From: Macrosoma leucophasiata
Lineage: Eukaryota > Arthropoda > Insecta > Lepidoptera > Hedylidae
DNA length: 64,000 nucleotides
NCBI GenBank assembly: GCA_036365455.1
Contig: JAWQUS010000011.1
Span: 6,778,001-6,842,000 of the forward strand
Direction of reading: 5' to 3'
Part shown: positions 24,171 through 36,356 of the stretch, in pieces
Position numbering within the stretch: position 1 is the stretch's first letter
How the letters are laid out: each line of letters begins with the position of its first letter
Position numbers and translations under genes: made by a program
The notes under the pieces: model-generated
Database searches by the model: none
What the model was told of the DNA's origin: nothing
Seen by the model: the letters and a program-made list of their open reading frames with translations, nothing else

Positions 24171-24539
24171 TTTTAGACATTTATCTTTGTTATACTTACC
24201 TCAATGGCGATACGAAGTTAATCGGGGCAGACAGTATTTCAGTACATATATCATGCAATCGCAAATCAATACACAAAACAAGCAAGTCACGATAGTAATT
24301 CTCGGCGAACGTACACAAAACGTAAGAAGCTTTGTGAAACTTACTTTTGGTGCCGTTGATGTCTTTTATAAGACGCCGACATCTGTCAGCTCTATCTTAT
24401 CTCGTATCGCGTGAACAGTATCTTTACGCGTTTGTAAATAGGACAACCGTTTGTAAATACAATAAACTTTCAAGATATTCTAATATCAATAGTTGTTTTA
24501 TTTATAAATACACTTTTTTAAGTATTTTTTTTTCATGTT

Positions 24540-24780
24540 GGAAAGTGGCAAACAAGCATGCAGCTCACATTGATGTTAAGTGATAGTCAAAATGCAGATG
24601 CGTTACCACTCCTGAGGCTTGAGGTGTTATGCCTCCGTGCCGGGAATTACAGGGCCGTACATTACCACCTAACTGGAACACGATAGTGCTGAACACTACC
24701 ATTTAGCGGCAAGTATATTAGGTAATGCGGTGGTGCCTATGCCTGCAAGCTCCGTCACTGGAGCTCTACCACCAGTAAAA
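24540..24780 (-). repeat. Repeat family A, near-complete
   Basis: AAAGTGGCAAACAAGCATGC to CTCTACCACCAGTAAAA, with an internal deletion after GTTAAGTGATAG. Confidence 0.85.
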
Positions 24781-24792
24781 TGTAATGTAATG

Positions 24793-24940
24793 AAGGTGGC
24801 AAACAAGCTTACAGTTCACATTGATGTTAAATTATGACTGTCTATATAAACACCCACGAAAGACCAGAGGCCAATATGCAGATGCGTTGCCAACCCTGAG
24901 ACCTTAGTTATGTCTCTGTGACAGTTATTACGCCAAATAA
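24793..24940 (-). repeat. Repeat family A, partial, adjacent copy
   Basis: AAGGTGGCAAACAAGCTTAC to TCTGTGACAGTTATTACG. Directly follows the copy at 24540-24780 in the same orientation. Confidence 0.8.
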
Positions 24941-25224
24941 ACATTTTAATACTTTAATACAAAGTTTCGTTCAGAATTCCAATGCTATCATTCATAAACA
25001 CGAATAATCCAGTCCCGATGAAAGTGCGAAGCTTATTAGAAAACGAAACAAATCTCGAAACCAATATCAGATGTCACATTCCAATATGCAAAACATATTT
25101 GAATAAAACACCAACACTGACACACTTAGCTGAGTCGGGTGAACACGAAATGTGTCTTCGAAATCACTTACCTCGATATCGATAAAATCCCACCCCCAAC
25201 ACTGCACACAACACGGAATAAAAC

Positions 25225-25400
25225 GGCTTTAGGGTTGCGCCACGCACGTGTCGATATGTTGTCAAGGTAATGCGACGTGCAGTCAAGGCGGCGGTCGCGG
25301 GAGACTGGCGCGCCGGCTCGTCTGCCACCTGCCGCCCCCCTCGCCACGAGAGATGGGCATGTATCGATATCGATATATCGATGCTTGCGCCAAAATTGAA
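25225..25400. promoter_or_regulatory. GC-rich island followed by ATCGAT motifs
   Basis: CAAGGCGGCGGTCGCGGGAG and CCACCTGCCGCCCCCCTCGC stand out in AT-rich DNA. Next comes ATGTATCGATATCGATATAT with overlapping TATCGAT sites, like insect DREF/BEAF core-promoter motifs. A promoter or non-coding first exon is possible; no coding exon found nearby. Confidence 0.35.
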
Positions 25401-25775
25401 ATATTTAGAAAATTAAATTCATGGAAAAATTATTTTAAAAGATTGTTGAATGAGTCGTGTACCCTACAATGTTTTAGTCAAAGTTTTTTCTCCAGCGTGG
25501 TATTGTTTTCGGGAAAATGATAAAAATTTAAACAAGTTGTAGTTTTCATTGACTTGCTGGATGGATCAAATTGGCCAAAAAAGTAAGAGCTTTCCCAACT
25601 GCGCATCGTACCGGATTAATAACTCGGCGCTGGTATTATCTTAGCGCTTAGGTACAGGGTGACACTAATTTAACTTTGAACCTATTAAAATATTAAGAAG
25701 AATGTTAAATCACAGTAATCGTTATTCAAAATTGCATAAAGTAAATTATATAAAGTCATATTCGTATAATAAATA

Positions 25776-25886
25776 AAATAACTAAACATGCTTACACTCC
25801 TGAGTGGGGCTGTCCCCACACTAGGTATAAACCTGTATCGTGGGTACCGTTGTATACACACAACACATACACAAATACCCAGATTG
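25776..25886 (-). repeat. SINE family C 3' part
   Basis: TGCTTACACTCCTGAG...GTATAAACCTGTATCGTGGG; the tRNA head is missing. Confidence 0.7.
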
Positions 25887-27289
25887 TCTTCAAAGGTTCT
25901 TTTGATTGGAATAAATATAACGAAGCTTAATATTTAAGTCATGAAAACAAAAATAACAGTTTGTTCCGTTTAATTTCTTTAAATTCAATACCTTCAATCC
26001 AATTTTCTTTCGATCATAGACAAACAACGTAGATGGTGTTTTTACTATGTACGAGTACCTAATTAATATTATAAACTTAGTTAAAAAAAAACTAAGAGAA
26101 AAAAATAACAGCATGCACGAAAAAAAGTACGACTTCATATTCCAGCAAAAATGATCGCAAGTACCGATTTGAGTTTATTTTGTTGGACTACATACGTATG
26201 TAGGTATCTACTGCTACGCAACCTCAGTCACTACTAGCATAAAATTTATCGATAACCAGAAACGAACGATGGCCCCACTCTCGTCATTGGCACAAAGTAC
26301 TTACAGCGACTGATCAAATTAATTACCGCCTCATCTCGACGCGGAGCCACGATGAAAAAAAATTATAATAAACCTCGCTCTCTCTAACATACGTCGAAAA
26401 ACCGCAAACCATCTCCCCTTCCTCTCACACAAGTTTAGACTACGGTAGCGCGTGCCGAATGAGAAACGGGAAATTTCACCTGTGACTTGTGAATGAACCA
26501 ATCCATCGGTGCCTTTTGATGTGTAGACAATACTGAAGAAATATAACTCATACTAAATAGACCGTTATTTTAGATGTATTAAAGCTTAAAATAACTTGTA
26601 CACGCAACTAGGCTGATTCCATAGGAATGTTTACAATGAATACCGTTATGAAAAACGCACCCATCCCTGCTTAAAAACGTATTTATGAGCTATGAGAAAG
26701 TATGTTTAGAATGTCAAGAATTGACTATTGGTTTTGTAATATTACTCATACGTGAGAAATGTTCAGAGATGTCAGATGTCATGGGATATTCAGAACAAAG
26801 GATAAAAGCTGGATTCGTCCATAAGTTTCGATATTAGCATATAATTTCAATCAATTACCTACTATTATATATATCCCACCAAAAACATTTTCATGTAAAA
26901 ATATTGCCAATACGTGTCTAGTTTGCTTATCCTGTGCAAAAGTTATCAGATATCGTATAAAGCCAAGGTCCAAAGACTACACGCTCTAAACCTACAAGTC
27001 CTAACTTCACAAACTCTACACTTTAGTCAAAATGTATGAAAAAATAGTCAGATCTCATGTAGAGTCAAGATTCTTGATATGTGTCCTAACTTTACTAGAG
27101 TACTCTTTCATACATTACATTCACATAGTCTACATTCTAGTTAAAACGTGTGGCTTGGCAGTTTCATTACTCAAGAAACAAGATAAAGAATGCCTATGAA
27201 ATCTTCGTGACGGTTGCAAAACCGTCTAATTATATGTAAAAAAACAAATATCATCGGGCATCGGGTTTATTGCCATTTTTGAAGAACCT

Positions 27290-27560
27290 CATATTGTACT
27301 GAGCCCTCAGAGGGAAGTCCGTTATGGGCAGAAACGAACGCGAAAACTGAACCGTTAAGCTCTATCACGCATCCAGTCTCTGTACCATTCTCTTCGGCGG
27401 GAAGGAAGACTGTGGCACCATATCAAACAGTTCCGCAGAGCACTCGACGTTAAAAAAACGGCGGAGTGCCCTGGAATTGCGGTGCTACAATGAATGGGAC
27501 TTTTTTAGCAGTCTAGTGTCTTCGAGGCGTTGAACTGCACTAAATTAAGTCGATCCCAAT
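27290..27560 (-). pseudogene. Decayed CR1-like RT fragment
   Basis: The minus strand reads LSDWDRLNLVQFNASKT, the post-catalytic segment of lepidopteran CR1-like RTs, followed by stops and the peptide HSLPSRRREWYRDW. It is heavily decayed, with no catalytic box. Confidence 0.55.
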
Positions 27561-29462
27561 CCGAGAGTGTGTCAGACACAATTCTAATTCTGCTTTCTTC
27601 GATCTCCTGTACTGTCATCCGTATATCAATGAAAATTGGAGTTTTGCCAGAGAATATGTAATACTACATATAGAATGGACATTTCCCCGCATCACCCAAC
27701 CTCCTCCCGTCTTATGGGCGACGGTTGGTATTTTCTACGTGCTACGCACACAGGTGCACGTGTAATACACGTCACTGATTTATGTCTGTATAATAGAGAC
27801 CAAATTAAGCGTATGTATGGAATTTTGGCGGAGTGTCCGCGGTGTGGTTTAGCTCAAACATTGAACAAAGAGCGTGAGCGACTACCAACATCACATTCTA
27901 AGATCTTGAGATGATTTTCTATCGAACTGTCACTTGGAATAGATGATTCAACTAACAGATTCTTCAGCCAGTAGGTACCTCTGAAACCAGGGCAAAGATA
28001 AAAGTGAAATCACATCAGATGGTAGCCAACAGACGCACCCGTGAAACCGAATCTATCAATTCGGCAAGGTCGTGTTGCGTTTGTAACGACACGAATCACG
28101 GAACCGGAGCGTAGAGGTATCGTGTTAGTGAAATTGATATGAAATAAACATTCTCTGTCGGCCGAATATTGAGGTTGGCCGAGTTTAGGGTTACTTGAAA
28201 AAAACGATTAAGGATAATTCAGGAATCTTTAAATCTAGCGCTACGAAGGGCGCGACCGGGCGGGACGGGTCGGTTTGACGTCTTCATATTGGGCTATATA
28301 TTAAGAAAATCGGCCGAAAAACATATTATGTAAAGGTAAGTGAGTAAGGAAAAGACGCCACTTGGTCTGTCACATCTGAATGTCAGATGTATTTTACTAT
28401 GGTGGATGACAGTAGTGTCTGTTCTGGTTGAAATGCATAAATTAACACAGAATAACCCTTTATAAAGGTAATGTTGCAAAAATGTATGGACCTCCGGCCA
28501 TGTATTGTACACAATATCATTAACGGGCAAAATCAATGTAAAAACTTTTTTTACTGCATATTTTCACTTATTTAGTTTTGTTTGCAGTTACAAAACATTA
28601 TTTGCAGTTAGAATTGCAACTCAAAACCAACATGGCGAATATGGCGGGCGATGTCATTTTGACATTTCCATTTTTTTAAATTGTTTTTTTGATATACTAC
28701 TTGGAGAAAAAAAGGAATATTTTCTAAATACTATCGAAATCGATTTTATGTGTTAATACTATACTAATTGATTTTCAATTTTAAAAAAATCTTCGGAACA
28801 TCTTTAAATTCGATACATACATCGAACGATACATCATTTTATTTTACAATACGTGATGCACTAGTAAGATACAGATAGCATTCGTTTTGTTTTATCTACA
28901 TAGGTATTATCCCAAGCGTCGGCTGTATATCGCCGCCATGTTGAACATGGTTGAAAATGATAAAATCGTTTGAATTAAATGTGGTGGTAACTCTAAAATA
29001 TACTCTTGAATAAATAAATTGTATTTTCGGATTCTCCTTTAATTTATCCATTTTTTGAGGACATGTACGAACCAGAGCCGAGCTCGCAACATCTCCTTAT
29101 ATAAGATCTTAGTTTTTTTAGCTAAAGCACTATAAAAAACATGATTGTACATTGTGGAGGTACCACTACTGAACTTGAGCCACTGGTTGTACGATTGCTG
29201 AACCAACACGTCTAACTTATGAATTATCTATATGTACAAGCAGATATAAAAGCTTTATTTTTGCTACAAAGAAAATCTTTCATAGAATATGCCTCAGTGA
29301 TAGATTACTCAAAATAAATAAAAAATCGGTCAAGTGCGAGTCGGGCCACGCTCAGTGTCAGGTTATATGCAGTTGTTCAATATTTTCGAGTAAAAAACAT
29401 TTAGTCGACTTTTACTCGCAAACTTGTAAAGCCAACTAAAGTGTGATAGTTTTCCTTTTAAA
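27561..29462. other. No confident gene
   Basis: A 92-codon frame at 27636-27914 (MDISPHHPTSSRLMGDGWYF...LAECPRCGLAQ) has one CxxC but no known domain, and follows an RT remnant. 28190-28290 is GC-rich (GGGCGCGACCGGGCGGGACG) without a gene. Confidence 0.35.
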
Positions 29463-29603
29463 AACGTAACTTCACGCCTGTAATCCCCGCAGGGGTAGGC
29501 AGAGGTAAATGCATGCATTCAAGCATACATGCAAACACCCACGATTCGCCGGTTACGTTTTGGCCCATGTAACAGGTGGCGAGCCTGTTGACATCTCCGA
29601 CAG
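29463..29603 (-). repeat. SINE family B 3' part, inverted
   Basis: The plus strand begins CGTAACTTCACGCCTGTAAT and runs to GGCGAGCCTGTTGACATCTC, the complement of the family B tail. Confidence 0.8.
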
Positions 29604-29991
29604 TTTTCCTTTTAATTTCGTTATATGTAACTTCTATTGGCGTAACGTTTCTTACAACAACCGTTTAGTTGGTAGAGGGGTGGGGACACTAAACCCTAAC
29701 GAAAATTTACACTTAATAGGTAAGTCACGAACAGTTAACTAAATCGAAAAAGGATACTAGCAAACCCCTAACATTTTTGAAAGACCTATCTAACGATACC
29801 CCACTAAACAGAAAACGAAAAATAAAAAAAAAATTCCGCGCTTTACCTCCATGTAGGGGAGGTACCCTAAATAATTTTATTTTTCATGTATTTATTCTAC
29901 CACTTTGTCGGCGTGACCTTGTTTACTATGGAACCCTAAAAACCATTCTATTGTTCCCTAATATTAACATTTCTCCACACGCCTCCTTTTA

Positions 29992-30268
29992 CTGGTGGTA
30001 GAGTTGCAGTATAGGGACTCGAGGGCGTAGGCACCACCGCATGACCTAATCTATCTGCCGCGAAATGGTAGTGTTCAGCATTATTATGTTCAGGTTAAAT
30101 GTTAATGTATGGCCGCGTTATACCAATCACAATGAAATAGGACTAAGGGTCAGTTATCTGCATTTTGACTTCTGGTTTTTGTGTAGATATCTATAGGCTG
30201 CAGTCATCACTTAACATCCATGTACACTGCATACATGTTTGCCACATTCCTTACATTAAAAAAAAAAC
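29992..30268 (+). repeat. Repeat family A, near-complete with A-tail
   Basis: ACTGGTGGTAGAGTTGCAGT to TTTGCCACATTCCTTACATT plus an A-run. Confidence 0.85.
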
Positions 30269-30884
30269 ATCTTTAGAGCAGGACTTTCCAACCATGCCTC
30301 CACATCAAGCGTGAAAATTATGCAATATGTTTATGTACACAAAACCACAAATAAAGTTCCAACAGTGGCTTCAAACTTTTTGAAACGACCCACATCAGCA
30401 ATTAACAACGCGAGTATGGATTTCAATGTGAACACGAAAGGATATTAAGGAAATAAAACGTTCCAGCAGTTCGCTTGTCGCAAAAACGACTTTCATCGAT
30501 TAAAATATCGTATAACCCAGAATCGATACTGGTTGCGCCTATGTCCCGAAAAAAAAAGGAAAACAATGCTCGCCTTAACGGGGATATTGAATCACCGCTT
30601 GTACTGGGAACAAGCCGGAATCGCGACATGTCAATAAACATGAATACAACGAAATATGTATGGGTAACGTTGCAGTGAGCAAACTGAGCAATATACGTAC
30701 AGTGCTCAACAATAAATATTACACATCGAGTCTAGGAAGGAGACTTCGGCTTATTTCGGGTCTGTAGAGCGTTATCTCTGTCGCACCGTACCTATTAGAC
30801 GTTTATCGACCATTTTGATCGGGTTGGTACCTTGAACAAATTGTTTTGACAAAACAATGTGTTCAAGGTACCAACCTTGTTATA

Positions 30885-31178
30885 TACTGGTGGAAGAGCT
30901 CCAGTGACGGAGCTCGCGGGCGTAGGCACCACCGCATTACCTAATATACTTGCCGCTAAATGGTAGTGTTCAACACTATCGTGTTCCGGTCAGGTGGTAA
31001 TGTACGGCCCTGTAATTTCCGGCACAGAAGCATAAGACCTTAGGCCTCAGGAGTGGTAACGCATCTGCATTTTGACCTTGGTCTTTGTGTGGGTGTCTAT
31101 AGGCTGCAGTCATCACTTAACATCAATGTGAACTGCATGCTTGTTTACCACTTCCATTACATAAAAAAAAAAAAAAAT
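30885..31178 (+). repeat. Repeat family A, full copy with A-tail
   Basis: ATACTGGTGGAAGAGCTCCA to TTTACCACTTCCATTACATA plus an A-run of 15. This is the best-preserved reference copy. Confidence 0.9.
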
Positions 31179-31364
31179 AATAATAACCTAAACAAAAAAA
31201 TAACCTAAACAGTTAAATGTAGAAGAAGCATGGGAAGTGTGTAAGGACTGGGATATCTAGCACGCCACACTCACCAGGGTAATGCGATGACGCCTACACC
31301 CTAGAGCTGTGACACTGAAACTGTACCACTACTTTTCGTATGATGTGAATTTTCATTGTACACA

Positions 31365-31492
31365 ACAGGCTCGCCACCTGTTACATGGGCCCAAAAACGT
31401 AACCGGCGAATCGTGGGTGTTTGTATGTATGCTTGAATGCATGCATTTACCTCTGCCTACCCCTTCAGGGATTACAGGCGTGAAGTTACGTG
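31365..31492 (+). repeat. SINE family B 3' part
   Basis: Starts GGCTCGCCACCTGTTACATG and ends GGCGTGAAGTTACG. The head is missing. Confidence 0.8.
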
Positions 31493-31808
31493 ACTATGAA
31501 TTGATACATCATTAGATAAATCAACACCTATATATGTACTTACGGTGAGTTCAGTAACCTAGTAGGTATTGCGGCAATAGATTCTCATTCATTAAAAAAG
31601 CTGAATTTTCGCGTGTGAATTAAGAAAAACCGCTCATTAAAATATTGCTATTCCTAAAAATATTGACACTTCCTATAACTGTAGGTATTAATTTAGTTAC
31701 AACAAAAAATATGATAATGCCTCTCTTTGTTAATTTTACTTTCTCTGCTTTCCAATTCAGGCCTAGATATATAATTTATTTAAATTATTTTAAAACATTT
31801 TATTTTGA

Positions 31809-32087
31809 ACTGCCTCGGTAGCGTAGTGGTAGCAGGCCACTACTACTACGCTGAGGTCCTGGGTTCGATTCCCGAATCAGGGGCTATCAGAGATAACGGT
31901 TTAAAATCCTTTATCTCAGGTTCTATCCAGTACCTCCAAGTTTGGTAATGTGCCCGGAGATGTCAATAAGCTCGCCACCTGTGGGACAAAAACGTAACCG
32001 GCGAATTGTGGGTGTTTGCATGTATGCTTGAATGCATGCATTTACCTCTGCCTACCCCTTCGGGGATTACAGGCGTGAAGTTACGTT
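31809..32087 (+). repeat. tRNA-derived SINE (family B)
   Basis: The head ACTGCCTCGGTAGCGTAGTG has an A box and GGTTCGATTCC a B box (Pol III promoter). The body reads GGTAATGTGCCCGGAGATG. The tail reads CTCTGCCTACCCCTTCGGGG then ATTACAGGCGTGAAGTTACG. Confidence 0.88.
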
Positions 32088-32385
32088 AATAACATTTTGG
32101 ACTTGCAACTTAATCATATTTCTACTGCAGTGATAAAACCATCAAGTATTCTATTCCACTTAAGTACAAGCGTAATAGGTAAGTGTTTTGAACAAGCTGT
32201 CTTTCCAAATTCCAAACATACTAAAAAAATCTATTTTTTTACGAATACACAAAGGAGGGCCCAGGGAATGTATGAATAATTACTTACCCTCTAATATCTT
32301 GACTTTCGTAGTAGCGAGAGCTTTCATAATTATATATTTTTAGCATTGCTGCTTTTTAATATGAAATACAGTACAGTACAGCTAC

Positions 32386-32520
32386 TGCTACCATAAAGCA
32401 AGGCAATAAATGTGAAGGAAAGATTTGACAAATCGGGTAGGACTTCAGTAGCTCAATTGGAAGAGCGGCTGGACTCGATTCCCAGTAGGCCGCGAGTTCG
32501 AGTCTCGCCTGAAGTCAAAT
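32386..32520 (+). repeat. tRNA-like repeat unit, partial copy
   Basis: CTGCTACCATAAAGCAAGGC, then the tRNA-like core at 32441-32517 with A-to-C in the anticodon loop. Matches the 6.1-kb tandem unit from its middle on. Confidence 0.7.
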
Positions 32521-32545
32521 TATTCTTTTCATTTTTCTTTAAATA

Positions 32546-32728
32546 AAAAAAAATGAAACTGTGGTTTTTACTTTTTCCCTTCAATTTCTTCATATTTTCT
32601 TACCCTTTAAACTTTCCCTGGACTGCCAAAAATCATTCAAAACCAATTAAATTAGCCAAATCGGTTCAGCCGTTCTCGAGTTTTAGCGAGACTAACGAAC
32701 AGCAATTGATTTTTATATATATAGATAA
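32546..32728 (-). mobile_element. Helitron fragment (5' part)
   Basis: The minus strand begins TCTATATATATAAAAATCAA and GCTGTTCGTTAGTC and ends at AAAACCACAGTTTCATTTT. The CTAG end is missing. It adjoins a tRNA-like repeat. Confidence 0.8.
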
Positions 32729-33043
32729 TTTGACCGTCGAAAAAGAGTAAGTAGCTGATTTATACATTATTTATTTTTGTTATCTTCCCAATTCACCTAG
32801 GTGAATATTATACCGTGTATAACGCTCCAGCCACAATTTAATTTTCGATATACTGTGCTCCCGCCCATCATAATAAAGGGTGATGAATATGTGTAAGAAC
32901 AGAGACAGAGATATCTGGCGCTCCCCGCTCTCTGCCTACCCCGCAAGGGACTTACCGTGAAAATACATAACTACATACTTAATCGTCTCATACACAGAAC
33001 CCCAAAGAGCGCAACTATAAATGAAACACGAATTTACTCGAAT

Positions 33044-33169
33044 CAATGAGGATGTCGTAAATTATAATAAACCGCCAAACAAGCGCATGTTGGTTCCACA
33101 AGTACTTATTGGGTTCCGTGAGTTATAAAAAGAAGGTAAGTAAGAAATTAAAATTATAATTTAAGTAAT
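33044..33169 (+). repeat. Direct repeat left of a SINE B copy
   Basis: CAATGAGGATGTCGTAAATT to AAGAAGGTAAGTAAGAAATT. About 90% identical to 33484-33606; the offset is exactly 440 bp. Confidence 0.85.
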
Positions 33170-33170
33170 A

Positions 33171-33483
33171 ACTGCCTCGGTAGCCTAGTGGTATCAGGCC
33201 ACTACTACTACGCTGAGGTCCTGGGTTCGATTCCCGGGTAGGGGGTCATCAGAGATAATGGTGTAAAGTCCTTTATCTCTGGTTCTATTGGGATTTTTCC
33301 ATTTTCTGGAAGTTTCCCAGTACCTCGGAGTTTGGTAATGTGCCCGGAGATGGCAACGGGTTCGCCACCCGTTACATGGGCCAAAACAAAACCGGCGAGT
33401 CGTGGGTGTTTGCATGTACACTTAAATGCATGCATTTAGGTACCTCTGCCTACCCCTTTGGGGATTACAGGCGTGAAGTTACG
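33171..33483 (+). repeat. tRNA-derived SINE (family B), fullest copy
   Basis: 313 bp. A box TAGCCTAGTGG, B box GGTTCGATTCC, then a body and the same GGCGTGAAGTTACG tail. It sits exactly between two direct repeats of about 120 bp (33044-33169 and 33484-33606). Confidence 0.9.
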
Positions 33484-33606
33484 CAATGAGGATATCGTAA
33501 ATTATAGTAAACCGCCAAACAAGCACATGTTTGGTCCACAAGTACCTATTGGGTTCCGTGAGTTATAAAAAGAAGGTAATGAATAAAATTAAAAATATTA
33601 TTTTTT
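33484..33606 (+). repeat. Direct repeat right of a SINE B copy
   Basis: CAATGAGGATATCGTAAATT to AGAAGGTAATGAATAAAATT; begins directly at the end of the SINE tail. Confidence 0.85.
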
Positions 33607-33609
33607 TTA

Positions 33610-33885
33610 AATAAGGTGAGACGAACATTACACACATTGATTTTAAGTGATGACTGCAGCCTTTAGACACCCACACAAGGACCAGAGATCAAAATGCAGA
33701 TGCGTTGTCACCCCTGAGACCTTATTTATTATGTCTCTGTGATAGTTATTACGGGGCCATACATTACCATCTAACCGGAACACGATAGTGTTGAACAGTA
33801 TTGCATTACATTTGGCGGCAGATAATGCGGTGGTGCCTATGCCTTCGAGCTCCTACACTGGACTTCTACCACCAGTAAACACAAC
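33610..33885 (-). repeat. Repeat family A, near-complete
   Basis: ATTTTAAGTGATGACTGCAG to CTTCTACCACCAGTAAA. Directly follows the 33.5-kb direct repeat. Confidence 0.82.
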
Positions 33886-34005
33886 CGTTTACACTCACCG
33901 ACTCACATTAGATAAAACTGTATTGTGGGTACCATTGTACACACACAACACATACACAAACACCCAAAACCGCTCTCTCAAACCGCTGGACTAACTGGAT
34001 CGTCG
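33886..34005 (-). repeat. SINE family C, internally shortened
   Basis: GTTTACACTCACCGACTCAC to CGCTGGACTAACTGGATCGT; both ends are present but the B-box region is lost. Confidence 0.7.
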
Positions 34006-34154
34006 ATCAGGTAACATTTAACTGGTTGGTTGGGTTTTAAAATAGCTAACTTAAACTTACCTAGAGAAACAAATTTGCTTGTAATGAAAACGTTAGATTT
34101 GTAAAAGGATTTATCTTATCTAATGATGGTAACAAACAAGCATACATTTTATTT

Positions 34155-34300
34155 TTAAAGAAAAATGGAAAGAAAAATTTGACTTCAGGCGAGACTCGAA
34201 CTTGCAACCTACTGGGAATCTAGTCCAGCCGCTCTTCCAATTGAGCTACTGAAGCCCTGTTATATTTCACAAGCATGTGTTAATGCGAAATAATATAAAA
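34155..34300 (-). repeat. tRNA-like repeat unit, inverted copy
   Basis: The minus strand carries the tRNA-like core (34256-34180) with an acceptor mismatch. The CACAAGCATGTGTTAATGCG block of the same family lies beside it at 34268-34287 on the plus strand, so the pieces are rearranged. Confidence 0.65.
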
Positions 34301-34301
34301 C

Positions 34302-34700
34302 AATTAAACAAGCATACAGTTCACCTACATAGTAAGTGAATACTGCAGCCTAAAGACTGCAGCACAAAAACCAGGAGTCAAACTGCAGATGTGTTGACAC
34401 CTCTAATGGTGAGATTTACAGACCGCACTACGACTTTACATTGAGCAAAGTATACTTAGTACAGTACGGGATTTGACAGTTCGAAGCATAATTTGATTGA
34501 AAGTAAAGTCATAGTGCTATCTGTGAATCTCGCCCTAAATCCGAAGTTGGTTTGCCTCTGTGAGTACAGTGCCATACATAACCCTCTAATCGGAACAACA
34601 TATTGCTGAACACAACAATTTGACGGCAAATAGACTAGGTAACGCGGTGGTGCTTACTACTGCTTAGGCCCTCGAATTCCGACATTGGAACTCTACCCTT
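34302..34700 (-). repeat. Repeat family A, old copy with extra sequence
   Basis: AACAAGCATACAGTTCACCT at the left and GGTAACGCGGTGGTGCTTAC...GGAACTCTACC at the right. About 120 bp of unrelated sequence lies between (near 34410-34550). Confidence 0.6.
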
Positions 34701-36084
34701 TATTCCCAACGGGCCCCACCTACAAACTTTAGTATTTGTTATAACATATTTGTAATCCACGTAAATTATTGTACGAGTATCTGCTGTTATACCCTAGAGA
34801 GAAATAGGAAATTCAAAATATTCTTTAAATAATTAATCTATGAAAATTGTTTTTATAAACATTACAAAATTATGGAAAACATTCCAAAATTATTTACTAC
34901 TATTAAACTTTTTTTTGACGTGACAACGTCTTAAATTAGGTTGCGGCTCGGAGTCACTCATGAAAAAGTGTAACGCCCGGTAACGTAACGATGAGTCACC
35001 GAACGAGAGAGGCCTGCCGGACCGGCGAATGCCTTTCTACCGAGAAAAAGACGTTGTCACGTAAAATCTTCGCCCGTAAAACCGACTTTACAGGCAACCA
35101 GTTTTTTTTTAATTACTCAAGTGTTGTTTTAATTCAATTTTCATTGGTGCCTAACGTCCGATGCGAAATGCGAATACCATTGTAGTACGAACAGGGCAGA
35201 TGAAACTAACGACCACCGGGATGGTAAACGCCACTTATTAGTGCCATCGGCCACCCTGGTGCCGGGCTCAGAGGGGGCCGATGGGAATAAAGGAACTCTA
35301 CCACCAGCAAATGCAAAATAAGTGCCTAATGACCGACAGACAAACGCAAATATATAAATGCCTTAAGACATAAGATTTGGTTTAAGCCATTGCCATTGAA
35401 GAACCCCAAAAAAGCTTAAGATTTATAGCTATTGTATTCAACTTGAATTTCTAGCTTCGAGAACAAGAATAGAACCATTATGGGACACTAAACAAGTCAT
35501 AAATTTATCTGTTGAGTTAATTAATTTTAGTTTATTGCTTTTATCGTAGTTTCGAACTATCCATTATTTTATTATGCATCCGCCACATTAATTATTAACG
35601 TGACTTCGTATATAAAAAGTTAAGCCAAGCCACTTTTCTTGTGCTTTGACTGGCTAACGTAACTTGCATCCACTATATAATTATTTTTCCATGTCCCATA
35701 AATAATCCTTCCGAGTATATACTATGCATAAGACTTTTTTCATTGGTGGCAGAGTCCCAATGAAGGAAATCTCAGATATTTTCAAAATTGACCACAGCCA
35801 CATATAAGAGACTTTAACATACAGTTAGGAGATAATCCAGAAGCAAAGGGCACCACCAGCGAACGTCAGAGTGGTGGAGGTTAGAAGTGGAAGGATTCTT
35901 GTGTGGAGGGGCAGATCGGGCTTGAATGCGGTCAGCTCGCGGCAGCCCAGAGAACAATATACCTACATACTCACAAGAAGCATCGACCTTTTTCCCCGTC
36001 AAGCAACAGGAGAAGTAGGAGGTTACGCCCATTATGTCATGTAGTTTGTAATTTGATAACTTTGTAGGCAATAATTAATTAACC
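34701..36084. other. Non-coding; GC-rich imperfect inverted repeat near 35200
   Basis: GACCACCGGGATGGTAAACG and CGGCCACCCTGGTGCCGGGC form a weak inverted pair. The minus-strand frame 36071-35814 has no known domain. Confidence 0.35.
34917..35058. mobile_element. Short inverted-repeat element (ACGTGACAACGTCTT ends)
   Basis: The left end ACGTGACAACGTCTT is the exact complement of the right AAGACGTTGTCACGT. The GC-rich core of about 110 bp includes GAGAGGCCTGCCGGACCGGC. No clear target duplication. Confidence 0.6.
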
Positions 36085-36356
36085 GAAGCGCAGAAGCATG
36101 GCCCAGCGGCTGGTGTAGATCGGAAGCGATCTACTCGGTTAAGCGATATCGGTCGGTCCCGGTTGCTATCGATAAATTGCATTCGTTAAACCTCATCGGA
36201 GGCCTTACAGGCGGTTTGAAAACATCCGATAACGGGTTGGCCACAAACTCTTATGTCCACCAACCCGCATTGGAGCAGCGTGGTGGAGTAAGCTCCAGGC
36301 CTCCCCCAAAAAGGGGAGAGACTCGTGCCCAGAACGTATAATGGGTTGCCATTATT
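36085..36356 (+). repeat. 5S rRNA-derived SINE, older copy
   Basis: ATCTACTCGGTTAAGCGATA, then CGGTTGCTATCGATAAATTG, CGGTTTGAAAACATCCGATA and the tail ATAATGGGTTGCCATT. The 5S-like head is damaged. Confidence 0.75.

Larger units (their letters stand above)
24941..27289. other. Mostly non-coding; GC island and a SINE C fragment
   Basis: Apart from the features listed, 26280-26500 (CTCGCTCTCTCTAACATACG, CATCTCCCCTTCCTCTC) is moderately GC-rich and might be promoter-like. No exon found. Confidence 0.35.

Noticed and set aside
27636..27914. A possible small CxxC protein
   Set aside because: One CxxC only, no family resemblance, next to a dead RT fragment; kept only as a note on the region.
35814..36071. 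An 85-codon minus-strand ORF
   Set aside because: No domain or splice support; probably chance or an unknown repeat.
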